Positions 29,199 through 36,493 of a DNA stretch of 41,943 nt are shown one piece after another. Position 1 is the first letter of the stretch. Each line of letters opens with the position of its first letter. The notes under the pieces were generated by a model. It was not told the DNA's origin and searched no databases. It saw nothing but the letters and a program-made list of their open reading frames with translations. Source of the DNA: a virus. The translations under genes were made by a program, and so were the position numbers. Location: IMG/VR virus record IMGVR_UViG_3300032223_001557, positions 1 to 41,943 of that record; one strand, 5' to 3'.

Positions 29199-30047
29199 AT
29201 GGATGCAGAAAACTATAAGAATGATGATCTCATATTGGTCATCACCAAGGAAGGGACTGAAGCAAATGTCAGATTGTCTTCATTCCCCGATTGTTTGAAG
29301 TATGTCGAGGCCGCAGAGGATTATTGCCCAATCGACGAGTGGGACGATGGTCTCGCTAATGGGACGATCCTTGTTCGGGCATCAGCAGATATGGTCGATC
29401 ATACAGACAAGATCGTGAAGATGATCAACAAGATCCATGTCCACAAGGTTGGTCATGTCTCTTACGATTATGATCGGGATTGCGATTCGCATTCCGCTGG
29501 TGTTGAGAGGAAGAACATCGTTGATGAATTCTTCTGCATGATTAACGATGGAGGATTTCGTCACGAGTTGGTTGTTCTGAATTCACGAGTCGAGGACATA
29601 TTCAAAATGATTCAGAGTAATGTATCTGAATCGTTTGATTGTGAATACGGAGGCACTTGGGCGATCATGACCGAGGAGGAGTTCATGGAGGAGGAGTCAG
29701 AGAAAGAGCGTAAGAGTCTGGAGCAGTCTGCTTCATGGTTCGCACAAGAATGCGGTCATGCAGTTGGATCAGTTGAGTATGTCCGAGCGGCACAAGAGGC
29801 ACTAGCAATGCGTGAGCGGAACATGGACAACGATTGCTATGGTGAACGCAAGATGGAGAGAGCCGCCGCATCTAGGTTCTCTGGTCAGTCTTCAGAAGAC
29901 TACTGGAGTGATGAGGATTATATCCGCTCAAAGCATGAGGATAGCATTGGCGAGATTGCTAGTGTTCTCCAATGGCTAGAGACCAATTGCCCACTACTCA
30001 TGCTCAAGGTTCAAGAGCAGGATCTGTCAACAGGTTGCGTGAATTAA
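29199..30047 (+). CDS. Hypothetical protein, 282 aa
   Basis: MDAENYKNDDLILVITKEGT, ADMVDHTDKIVKMINKIHVHK, then a long acidic helical region (EEEFMEEESEKERKSLEQ) and a C-terminal part rich in Arg/Glu/Ser. No family recognised. Translated downstream of the second three-hairpin element. Confidence 0.7.
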   Translation: MDAENYKNDDLILVITKEGTEANVRLSSFPDCLKYVEAAEDYCPIDEWDDGLANGTILVRASADMVDHTDKIVKMINKIHVHKVGHVSYDYDRDCDSHSAGVERKNIVDEFFCMINDGGFRHELVVLNSRVEDIFKMIQSNVSESFDCEYGGTWAIMTEEEFMEEESEKERKSLEQSASWFAQECGHAVGSVEYVRAAQEALAMRERNMDNDCYGERKMERAAASRFSGQSSEDYWSDEDYIRSKHEDSIGEIASVLQWLETNCPLLMLKVQEQDLSTGCVN

Positions 30048-30073
30048 TAGAAAACCATTTCCTATTAACGCAT

Positions 30074-30493
30074 ATGACCAAGGCACAACGGATCAAGGAT
30101 CTGACAGCGAGGCTCAAGGAAGTATTAGCCAAGCAGGAAGCATGGGCGGTGAGAGCAATGCTTCTCATCTATAAGCATCAGACTGATGATGAGCGGAACA
30201 AAGACTCTACTGATCATCACAATGATGTTGGGTTCAATGCCAATGACGCATTCATCCTTTCTCAATTCGCAAAGAGTCACGAGCAATGGGGAAGGCTAAC
30301 GCCAAAGCAGTTGGCTATCGTCCATCGTAAGATGCCCAAGTATGCACGACAACTCATCATGCATACTGGAGAAGAGAAGGTTGCTAATGCCCTAGCAAAG
30401 ATTCAACTGGTAGAGACTGACGAGATACCTATCGCCAATCCTCCAGCTTATACTAGGTTCATCTGCAAGAACACTCTGGCATCAGTTAACTAA
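30074..30493 (+). CDS. Conserved phage hypothetical protein, 139 aa
   Basis: MTKAQRIKDLTARLKEVLAK, WAVRAMLLIYKHQTDDERN, NDVGFNANDAFILSQFAKS, then LTPKQLAIVHRKMPKYARQLI. This order (WAVRA-L-IY-QT-DE, VGF-DA-ILS, SPKQ-M-KYA-Q) is one I associate with uncharacterised proteins in many phages and plasmids. The ATG was preferred over an upstream overlapping start. Followed by a terminator. Confidence 0.72.
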   Translation: MTKAQRIKDLTARLKEVLAKQEAWAVRAMLLIYKHQTDDERNKDSTDHHNDVGFNANDAFILSQFAKSHEQWGRLTPKQLAIVHRKMPKYARQLIMHTGEEKVANALAKIQLVETDEIPIANPPAYTRFICKNTLASVN

Positions 30494-30500
30494 TACAATT

Positions 30501-30535
30501 AAGGGAGGGAGTCGAAAGACTCTCTCCCTTTTTTT
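30501..30535 (+). terminator. Rho-independent terminator
   Basis: AAGGGAGGGAGTC, GAAA loop, GACTCTCTCCCTT (30518-30530), then five T. A 13-bp stem with one mismatch ends the block. Confidence 0.92.
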
Positions 30536-30589
30536 GTGCCTTGATCATTAGCTAATGCATCTATTGTATATCATTGCATATATATTGTG

Positions 30590-30632
30590 TTGTATTACAC
30601 CGACATGGACTTTGCATCATGTTGTATTACAT
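30590..30632 (+). repeat. Last TTGTATTACAC repeat
   Basis: Exact copy at 30590-30600 and a one-base variant at 30622-30632 (TTGTATTACAT). I found no exact copies beyond this point, so the family stops where the HNH region begins. Confidence 0.75.
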
Positions 30633-30730
30633 GACCCCTGCTGCAAAAATATACCTAATAGCAGATGTTAGGAGAGGGGGGTGGTCGGGGCAATGCGCCC
30701 CCACCCTATATACAGGGGTATAGTATGGGG

Positions 30731-30759
30731 TTGACATATACAATGATACCCTATATAAT
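30731..30759 (+). promoter_or_regulatory. Consensus promoter with ATACCCTATA operator-like site
   Basis: Perfect TTGACA (30731-30736), 17 nt, perfect TATAAT (30754-30759), 6 nt, ATG at 30766. The spacer contains ATACCCTATA, which is found again in an 18-bp palindrome at 31678, and an inverted GGGTATAG lies upstream near 30714. A GC-rich inverted repeat (GGGTGG...CCACCC) precedes it. Confidence 0.85.
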
Positions 30760-30765
30760 GCCTTT

Positions 30766-31434
30766 ATGCAAAATGATGAACAAGAAGATACGCAAAGTAT
30801 TCTTACACCAAGGCAAAGTATTTATAGGAATTATCTCAAGAGTGTTACATGGAAGCATATAAGAGAGGAAGCACTTAAGTATTATAACTATACTTGTCAG
30901 GGTTGTGGTAGGGAGGGGAGAGATGTTCATCATGTATATTACCCTGAACAATTGGGTACTGAGACTATAGATGATCTTAAAGTACTATGTAGGAGTTGTC
31001 ATGATTTGGAACATTCTACTATAGAGTATAATAATAATTCTGCTCCTCCTATGGAGAGAATACATGTTAGGGCTATTAGTAGTTTTCTTTCGGAAAAACA
31101 TACTGAAGAATTGCAAAAGGAATTTCCTGATAAGGATTTACATACATTATTTATTTCTGATACAGAGGAGGGTGCATTAGCAAGGAAGAGAGCAATAAGA
31201 CTTCTTAATATACAGGAATTTTTTACACATGGAGGTAAGAAGTATTCTACTGCATATGGTTTATATGATTTTGCAATAAAAAAGGAAATGGATACTAGTT
31301 ATAGTACTCCAAAGAAAATAAAAAAGAAGAATGATGAAAAGGCTAAGAAATGGCAATCTAATAATAAACAACAGCAATGGAAGAGGCTTTTAGAGGAACA
31401 TAACCCAAGGCTTTATAGAAAACTAGAAAAATAA
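30766..31434 (+). CDS. HNH endonuclease
   Basis: 222 aa. WKHIREEALKYYNYTCQGCG starts the HNH fold (first Cys pair CQGC), DVHHVYYPEQLG holds the catalytic His region, and DLKVLCRSCHDLEH gives the second Cys pair and final His. The C-terminal half is basic and could bind DNA. A free-standing (homing-type) nuclease is the likeliest reading. Driven by a consensus leaderless promoter. Confidence 0.85.
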   Translation: MQNDEQEDTQSILTPRQSIYRNYLKSVTWKHIREEALKYYNYTCQGCGREGRDVHHVYYPEQLGTETIDDLKVLCRSCHDLEHSTIEYNNNSAPPMERIHVRAISSFLSEKHTEELQKEFPDKDLHTLFISDTEEGALARKRAIRLLNIQEFFTHGGKKYSTAYGLYDFAIKKEMDTSYSTPKKIKKKNDEKAKKWQSNNKQQQWKRLLEEHNPRLYRKLEK

Positions 31435-31435
31435 T

Positions 31436-31672
31436 ATGCAAAAGAAAGAAAATAGTTACTGGAACTACAAAAAGCTTACAGATGATAAACTGAAAGAATT
31501 AACTAAAGATTCTACAAATGAAAGAATACAAAATATAAGAAATGTGGATTATAGGTTAACTTATAAGCAAAGACAAGCTTTATGTATATATTTAGCTAGT
31601 GATGGTAAATTTGATGATTATACATACTTTACAGAAGGAAATCTTAAACCTTGTGGTAATGAATGTGATTGA
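31436..31672 (+). CDS. Hypothetical protein, 78 aa
   Basis: MQKKENSYWNYKKLTDDKLK through NLKPCGNECD. Helical, basic start. It begins one base after the HNH stop, so it is co-translated with the endonuclease. Unrecognised. Confidence 0.62.
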   Translation: MQKKENSYWNYKKLTDDKLKELTKDSTNERIQNIRNVDYRLTYKQRQALCIYLASDGKFDDYTYFTEGNLKPCGNECD

Positions 31673-31677
31673 TATTT

Positions 31678-31695
31678 TATACCCTATAGGGTATA
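31678..31695. promoter_or_regulatory. 18-bp perfect palindrome
   Basis: TATACCCTATAGGGTATA between convergent genes. It shares ATACCCTATA with the spacer and -10 of the promoter at 30731, so it could be an operator. A second imperfect version (TATACC...GGGTATA) overlaps the end of the leftward gene at about 31731. No T run, so it is a poor terminator. Confidence 0.6.
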
Positions 31696-31729
31696 GTGTG
31701 TAAAAATTTACAGAGAATCTTTAAAATCA

Positions 31730-32668
31730 TTATACCTCATCGGGTATATCATTAGGGAAATCCTTGGGTTCTAATTCAAAATGTTCTTCTCCTTGTGGAT
31801 CGTATGTTGATCCTTTTGTTAAATTTTCAATATCCCATAGTGGTTGCATGTTTTCTATACGCCAAGAATTTACTACATCTTTTGTATTAATTGATCCATC
31901 ATCATTAAAATATTTGAAACTAGATAGGGGTCTTATGTGATCTATGTGCCATTTGCCTCTATTTTCCCAACTCATTCCGGGTTTAAATAATCTTTCCAAA
32001 TGATTTTTTAATTTCTCGTAATCAAGATCGACATATTTGCTAAAGCTTATTTTTCCTCTTGAATTAACAAAATCATTGAATCTTCTTCTGCAACTTACCT
32101 TTAGAGCAAATTCTGGATCTATTTTCATTCTATTCTTGAAATATGATCTTTGGTATGTATTTCTTTTTAATCTATAGTTTGGATCTTCTGTCCTTCTTTT
32201 TGTTCTTTCTGATCTTTTTCTTGTATTATGTTTTGATTTAAATTCTGGATCTTTAGATTTTTCTTTATAACGATTTCTGGCTAAAAGATTTGATCTATCT
32301 ATATAATCTGGATTTTCTTTTAATTTCTTTTGATTTGCTAATATTCTGGCATTATCTTTTAATCTGGATTCTGTATCATTTCTTCTTTTAATATAACTGT
32401 TTTTTTGTTGTATTTTTCTTTTTTCTATATGACTTGGTTCATCTTTTACTTTTAACCTGTGTCTTTTTTTTACATTTCTTCTTCTTTCTGATTTGATTTT
32501 TCCTATCTCATCTGGTGTTAATGTAAGATTTGGGTAATTCTTTTTTAAAAAATCCTCAAGCGTGTTTATATTAGGGTTGAATTTACCTTTATAGTTAATG
32601 ACATTATCTATAATTTTTTGACGTTCAGCATCATTTAATGCTTCTAGTATTAACCCCTTCAGATTCAT
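31730..32668 (-). CDS. HNH endonuclease with long basic spacer
   Basis: 312 aa. The C-terminal HNH is MSWENRGKWHIDHIRPLSSF followed by NMQPLWDIENLTKGS. Before it lies about 150 residues of repeated basic segments (KDPEFKSKHNTRKRSER, TEDPNYRLKRNTYQRS, KIDPEFALKVSCRRR). The N-terminus MNLKGLILEALNDAERQ carries ILEA, like the capsid-targeting-type leaders of other proteins here. Closely related to the HNH gene at 33177. Confidence 0.85.
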   Translation of the reverse strand: MNLKGLILEALNDAERQKIIDNVINYKGKFNPNINTLEDFLKKNYPNLTLTPDEIGKIKSERRRNVKKRHRLKVKDEPSHIEKRKIQQKNSYIKRRNDTESRLKDNARILANQKKLKENPDYIDRSNLLARNRYKEKSKDPEFKSKHNTRKRSERTKRRTEDPNYRLKRNTYQRSYFKNRMKIDPEFALKVSCRRRFNDFVNSRGKISFSKYVDLDYEKLKNHLERLFKPGMSWENRGKWHIDHIRPLSSFKYFNDDGSINTKDVVNSWRIENMQPLWDIENLTKGSTYDPQGEEHFELEPKDFPNDIPDEV

Positions 32669-32682
32669 TGTAACAATGATTC

Positions 32683-33174
32683 TTAATCCCCTGAGTATGG
32701 ATACTGACCTGTTTCAGGATTCTTTGTATAGTGTTCTGCTGGTGTTCCTTTGATATGTTTATTGAAATGAGCGATTGCAGCTACTTTAGTTTTTTCTGAT
32801 TCTTCTCTTTGTTTTGCAATCATGTGTTCTGCCTTTGGAACGAGTTTTATTTTCTTGATAAATTCAAGTGCTTCGTCTGTGCCTTTGTCTTTTGAAAGGT
32901 CTCCGTAGAAAGGTCTACCTCCCCAATGGTCTACTAATTTGAAGCTATATCCTGATCCACCGCCTGATTGCCATTTATTTCTTTCTACTTTGAAAAGGTC
33001 TGACCATTTTACATCTTTAAGATCTTTTACAGTATACCATGCATTTTCTCCATTTTGATTATAGAGATCTTCTAGAAACTTTTCATAATGCTTTCTCTTA
33101 CCTTCAATTCTATTGTATTTGGTAAGTGCATCTTCTACTGCTTCTGCTAAAAGTATATCGTCTTTGCTTTTCAT
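32683..33174 (-). CDS. Hypothetical protein with LLAEA leader, 163 aa
   Basis: MKSKDDILLAEAVEDALTKY, then KHYEKFLEDLYNQNGENAWYTVKDLKD, a Gly-rich WQSGGGSGYSF stretch and a Lys-rich end. The leader fits the [LI]xE-A pattern. It lies between two HNH genes in one leftward operon; the nucleases may have inserted around it. No known domain. Confidence 0.7.
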   Translation of the reverse strand: MKSKDDILLAEAVEDALTKYNRIEGKRKHYEKFLEDLYNQNGENAWYTVKDLKDVKWSDLFKVERNKWQSGGGSGYSFKLVDHWGGRPFYGDLSKDKGTDEALEFIKKIKLVPKAEHMIAKQREESEKTKVAAIAHFNKHIKGTPAEHYTKNPETGQYPYSGD

Positions 33175-33176
33175 TA

Positions 33177-33734
33177 TTATATATTTACAATAATTCTATC
33201 TCCTTTGGAAAGATTATCTTTTGCCCATAAGGGTTGTAGGTTAGTATAGTGGCAACATTCTTTTTGTTGTTCTGGATCATTTAGATTAAATGAAGCACAG
33301 GGTCTTATATGGTCTATGTGCCATTGTCCATAGTTTTCCCAACTCATATCGTCTATGAATTTTTCTTCAAGATATGACAAGAAGAAATCCATGTCACAAC
33401 CTAATAGTTCTGCTGTAGATTTAGATTTGTTTTTTATTATTTTTTGTAATCTGGATCTAAGAGTTTGTCCAATTCTATAATTGGTATTTGTATTATATCT
33501 ATTTCTCTTATATGCCTGTACTTTATCGTTGTTTTCTTTCTTATAATTTCTTTCTCTTGCTCTTTCTTTTTCCAGATTATTTTCCCTGTATATTTTACGA
33601 TTTGTGTTTATTTTTTCTCTGTATTCTGGATCATCGGCATATCTTTGTCTTCTTCTTTCATTACGAGCTTCTCTGTGTTTTATACCAGATAGTCTTTTAC
33701 GTTCTTTTTCTTTTATTGGATCTTTGATTGGCAT
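33177..33734 (-). CDS. HNH endonuclease
   Basis: 185 aa. The start at 33734 has a good ribosome site (AAAGGA) and follows the small Cys-rich gene by one base; a longer in-frame start at 33821 is less likely. Basic N-terminal half (EKERKRLSGIKHREARNERR), then MSWENYGQWHIDHIRPCASF and NLQPLWAKDNLSKGD as the HNH core. A paralogue of the gene at 31730. Confidence 0.85.
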   Translation of the reverse strand: MPIKDPIKEKERKRLSGIKHREARNERRRQRYADDPEYREKINTNRKIYRENNLEKERARERNYKKENNDKVQAYKRNRYNTNTNYRIGQTLRSRLQKIIKNKSKSTAELLGCDMDFFLSYLEEKFIDDMSWENYGQWHIDHIRPCASFNLNDPEQQKECCHYTNLQPLWAKDNLSKGDRIIVNI

Positions 33735-33735
33735 A

Positions 33736-33879
33736 TTATTCCTTTCCACAACCACAGCCACCACAGCAACCAGAGAATTGGTCATCATAGCAGGGATCAC
33801 ATAATTGTTCTCCATTACCATCGTAATTGGAGGTTGTTAGTTCTTCATTACAATTTTTACAATGAATTTCTTCTTTCAT
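33736..33879 (-). CDS. Small Cys-rich zinc-ribbon-like protein, 47 aa
   Basis: CKNC near the start and LCDPC later form two CxxC pairs, followed by a Cys/Gly-rich end (CCGGCGCGKE). A zinc ribbon is likely. It starts by ATGA overlap with the upstream stop and ends one base before the HNH start, so all three genes are translated together. It might assist the nuclease, but nothing shows that. Confidence 0.68.
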   Translation of the reverse strand: MKEEIHCKNCNEELTTSNYDGNGEQLCDPCYDDQFSGCCGGCGCGKE

Positions 33880-34100
33880 TTCTTTTTTGGTGCAAGTCTA
33901 TCTAGTGTAACGACTAGGAGATAGAAAGATAATATTTCTTTGAACCCATAGTTAAATTGCGTATGGAATATTACATTGGTTGCGAATATAAACCAACAGG
34001 CATGGATGATATTGCAAATAATCTTTGCAGTTACAGCACCAATGAGTTCTGCAATGGTTTCTACGTTTGCTTCTGATAATACGGTGTCTTTGATACTCAT
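33876..34100 (-). CDS. Membrane protein, 74 aa
   Basis: MSIKDTVLSEANVETIAELI, then two hydrophobic stretches (AKIICNIIHACWFIFA and ILSFYLLVVTL) and a basic end (LAPKKK). The size and topology would suit a holin-like or other small phage membrane protein, but there is no lysis gene next to it. Confidence 0.62.
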   Translation of the reverse strand: MSIKDTVLSEANVETIAELIGAVTAKIICNIIHACWFIFATNVIFHTQFNYGFKEILSFYLLVVTLDRLAPKKK

Positions 34101-34124
34101 AAAAATTTTTTTTATTGTTCCTAT

Positions 34125-34153
34125 ATTTTATATGCTTTCGGAAGATATGTCAA
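34125..34153 (-). promoter_or_regulatory. Leftward promoter, cassette-like
   Basis: On the minus strand: TTGACA (34153-34148), spacer TATCTTCCGAAAGCATA, TAAAAT (34130-34125). The AAAGCATA end of the spacer and the reading frame (LDISS) match the plus-strand cassettes. 24 nt precede the ATG at 34100. Confidence 0.7.
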
Positions 34154-34169
34154 GCTCTTTTATTTTCAT
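34128..34169 (-). CDS. 13-aa reading frame through promoter cassette
   Basis: MKIKELDISSESI, ATGA-coupled to the gene upstream and ending inside the cassette. It shows the same frame (LD-x-S-S) as the plus-strand tails. Possibly a truncated gene stump, not a working peptide. Confidence 0.3.
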   Translation of the reverse strand: MKIKELDISSESI

Positions 34170-34291
34170 TTTATAACAAACATAAGCCACAATGCAAAAA
34201 TGCACGATATAGTTGAGAATGCGATGAATGCACTTATACCTAAAAGGATATAGAACGCAATTGTTAATTTATTCGGATATTTATTTTTCAT
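34166..34291 (-). CDS. Small membrane protein, 41 aa
   Basis: MKNKYPNKLTIAFYILLGIS, then a hydrophobic run to the end (AFSTISCIFALWLMFVIK). One long or two short transmembrane helices. It starts 6 nt after a cassette -10, so it is the first gene of the leftward operon and leaderless in design. Confidence 0.6.
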   Translation of the reverse strand: MKNKYPNKLTIAFYILLGISAFIAFSTISCIFALWLMFVIK

Positions 34292-34297
34292 AATCCC

Positions 34298-34326
34298 ATT
34301 CTATATGCTTTAGGTGGGGGTGTCAA
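34298..34326 (-). promoter_or_regulatory. Leftward promoter cassette, leaderless geometry
   Basis: Minus strand: TTGACA (34326-34321), spacer CCCCCACCTAAAGCATA, TAGAAT (34303-34298), 6 nt, ATG at 34291. Nearly the same as the cassette copies at 255, 1838 and 2594. Confidence 0.8.
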
Positions 34327-34339
34327 TAAGTATTGTTAC

Positions 34340-35011
34340 ATGTCCAATACTCTTGTAATATCTGATGTCCATTTAGGTTCTCCTGTCAGTAGAGTTAAGT
34401 CTCTTGTAAAAGTATTGAAAAACGAAAAGTACGATCATTTGATAATCAATGGGGATTTATTTGACAATAGGTATTTGGAAAGATATAAGTCTCAGCATTG
34501 GAAGGCTTTATCAATACTTCGAAAGATTGCCAAGAAAAAGGAAGTTACCTTTATTATTGGTAATCATGATATTAAATCCAAGAATATTATAAAAATCCTT
34601 GGACTTCATTTTGTTGATAAGCTGGAAAAAAAGATAGGTTCAAAAAATTTTCTTTTCCAGCATTTCCATCAGTTTGACCCCTTCATCTTCAAGCACCCTT
34701 GGATTACTAACCTAGCGGAACAGATTTATTATTTTGTTCAGAGTATAGATAGATCCAAGAGAATCGCAAGATTTTTAAAAAAGAATAGCAAATCATTTTT
34801 GAATATAAGATTCAATATAAGAAACAAGGCAATCTATCACATTAAATTTTCAGACTACGATGCAATAGTAGGTGGTCATATTCATTATGCAGAGGCTTAT
34901 GAGTGTCCAGATTCAGGAAAGGAATACTATAATTCTGGTTCATTTTGTGATGACCCTTGCCATTATCTTTTAATCAATTCAAAGGGAGAAGTTTCTGTTA
35001 AAGAGGTGTAA
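34340..35011 (+). CDS. LpxH-like metallophosphoesterase
   Basis: 223 aa. DVHLGS (about 8-13), INGDLFDN (about 36), IIGNHD (about 72), then GGHIHYAE and YYNSGSFCDDPCHYLLI. The order and the NSG-W/F-D ending resemble UDP-2,3-diacylglucosamine hydrolase-type enzymes. It lacks a membrane segment. Substrate not determinable. Different from the phosphoesterase at 2629. Confidence 0.85.
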   Translation: MSNTLVISDVHLGSPVSRVKSLVKVLKNEKYDHLIINGDLFDNRYLERYKSQHWKALSILRKIAKKKEVTFIIGNHDIKSKNIIKILGLHFVDKLEKKIGSKNFLFQHFHQFDPFIFKHPWITNLAEQIYYFVQSIDRSKRIARFLKKNSKSFLNIRFNIRNKAIYHIKFSDYDAIVGGHIHYAEAYECPDSGKEYYNSGSFCDDPCHYLLINSKGEVSVKEV

Positions 35012-35019
35012 GTAATAAA

Positions 35020-35679
35020 ATGAAATTTGATTCTTATTGCAAATATTTATTGGAAATGCTTGAAGATCCCAGACAACTTATTGGACAATATGTAGTTGCA
35101 CATCCAAGTAAAAATGATCAATCTCGTTGGTCAATATTTCCTTGGAGAAAAGGTTTGGCAATTAAACCACAAGGAGTTAAATTATTCAATGCAGATACAA
35201 TAAGACTTGAGGATTGTGAAATTACCATTCCTCACTATGCAACCGATAAGACTTTAAGACATCCAGAAAAACCAGTTAAAGGTGTTTACACATATATTGC
35301 AGGTAAAGTTATAGATGTAAATTTCTCCGATGAACAATTAAACCAAATTATTTCATCTGAAGGATTTAAACCTATTACATATAATCCAACAAAACATAGA
35401 GATTACATTTACAAGGATGAAAAAACTCCTTCTTATTGGCATACAACACCTGAATTGGATGTTGTTGGTAATAAACCAGATTTAATTAAAAAGAGAGCAG
35501 AGAAGATGAAATGGGCTACAGAACACCCAGAGTATAAACAAGCCAATGTAGTAACCAAGTCCAGAGAAAAGAATTTAGGTGAAGAAGGATATTTTTATGC
35601 AAAGGAAATGGTAGGAAGAATTCATTCACCAGAAGATGTTACAAAAAATTACATGTGGGTTAAAGGTGTACATTATTAA
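35020..35679 (+). CDS. Hypothetical protein, 219 aa
   Basis: MKFDSYCKYLLEMLEDPRQL: the LLEM near residue 10 resembles the shared leader. The body contains QYVVAHPSKNDQSRWSIFPW and repeated Tyr/His-rich strands. No domain recognised. Perhaps virion-associated by leader and neighbours. Confidence 0.68.
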   Translation: MKFDSYCKYLLEMLEDPRQLIGQYVVAHPSKNDQSRWSIFPWRKGLAIKPQGVKLFNADTIRLEDCEITIPHYATDKTLRHPEKPVKGVYTYIAGKVIDVNFSDEQLNQIISSEGFKPITYNPTKHRDYIYKDEKTPSYWHTTPELDVVGNKPDLIKKRAEKMKWATEHPEYKQANVVTKSREKNLGEEGYFYAKEMVGRIHSPEDVTKNYMWVKGVHY

Positions 35680-35695
35680 TTCTTTGTGGTATGAT
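35667..35695 (+). promoter_or_regulatory. Promoter, near-leaderless geometry
   Basis: TGTACA (35667-35672), 17 nt, TATGAT (35690-35695), 7 nt, ATG at 35703. The -35 is inside the last codons of the previous gene. Confidence 0.58.
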
Positions 35696-35702
35696 TTGAA
35701 TC

Positions 35703-35942
35703 ATGCCAAAAATTTTTTTATTCCTGTTCTCAATAATGTTCGTGGGCTGTGCCTGTGACAATCAATATCTGGGAAAGATATTCATTCCAGTTGCTCCTTA
35801 TAGCAACACAAATACTGGTTATATTAATTGGACAACTGATGCAAGCTGTTCTCTGAATTGGGTTGATGTAAATTATATTCAACCTGTCCATACAAATGAC
35901 CAACAATACGAATATGGATTTGGTTGTTTGCACACCTATTAA
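35703..35942 (+). CDS. Predicted lipoprotein, 79 aa
   Basis: MPKIFLFLFSIMFVGCACDN: a hydrophobic signal followed by a lipobox-like FVGC, with Cys16 as the expected lipidated residue. The mature part is short, Tyr/Asn-rich and has four further Cys. Phage lipoproteins often act in superinfection exclusion or lysis (spanin outer subunit), but no partner is visible. Confidence 0.72.
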   Translation: MPKIFLFLFSIMFVGCACDNQYLGKIFIPVAPYSNTNTGYINWTTDASCSLNWVDVNYIQPVHTNDQQYEYGFGCLHTY

Positions 35943-35960
35943 GTGTAAGTATAAAATAAT

Positions 35961-36488
35961 ATGAAAGATAAAGACTCATTAATCTTAGAAAGCCTTTATA
36001 GTAAAGTTGTTGAAGAAGCAAAGACCAAAAGTAAAAAGCAAGTTGGCTATCTTCTAAGCAACAAGGTTTCTCCCCTCACCTCAAAACAAAAGAAGAAGTT
36101 AAAGAAAGAACTTCATAGTGGTGAAGTAAAAGTTGAAGAAAAATATGTTGATATAGAAGATTTTCCTGATTCAGAAGAAGAACACATTGTGTATAATAAC
36201 GTAAATTATTATGTTCCATATAAGAGAACAGGTGAAACACCTGATGATTTTGATATACTTGCAATAATCCCACATGAGGGACAAGCTGAATCAGATGAAC
36301 CACTTTACAATTATCATGATGGTGTACAATCACTTCACGATAATCCCAACGAGGATATTAGAAAAATATATCAAATAGCTGGTAGAAAAATCTATGATAA
36401 AATTGAAGATGATTTAATAGAAAAAGGTTACTATGATAAACCTGAGTATGATTGGGATTCTGAAAGAAAATCCAGACAAGGTTATTAA
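35961..36488 (+). CDS. Hypothetical protein with LILESLY leader, 175 aa
   Basis: MKDKDSLILESLYSKVVEEA is almost the same as the start of the next gene. Then Lys-rich (SKQKKKLKKELHSGEVKVEE), a YVPYKRTGETPDDFD region and a charged C-terminus. ILES fits an [LI]xE cut site. Likely packaged or head-associated (inference). Confidence 0.7.
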   Translation: MKDKDSLILESLYSKVVEEAKTKSKKQVGYLLSNKVSPLTSKQKKKLKKELHSGEVKVEEKYVDIEDFPDSEEEHIVYNNVNYYVPYKRTGETPDDFDILAIIPHEGQAESDEPLYNYHDGVQSLHDNPNEDIRKIYQIAGRKIYDKIEDDLIEKGYYDKPEYDWDSERKSRQGY

Positions 36489-36493
36489 TTTTT

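Noticed and set aside
33465-33804. Hydrophobic plus-strand frames opposite the HNH gene
   Set aside because: Antisense of a basic Arg/Lys-rich coding region reads as Phe/Leu/Ser-rich; the HNH motifs show the minus strand is the real one.
34310-34372. 20-codon minus-strand frame ending IDTPT, antisense to the LpxH-like gene start
   Set aside because: Kept only as supporting evidence for the fixed cassette frame; it overlaps a well-supported gene and has no start signals.
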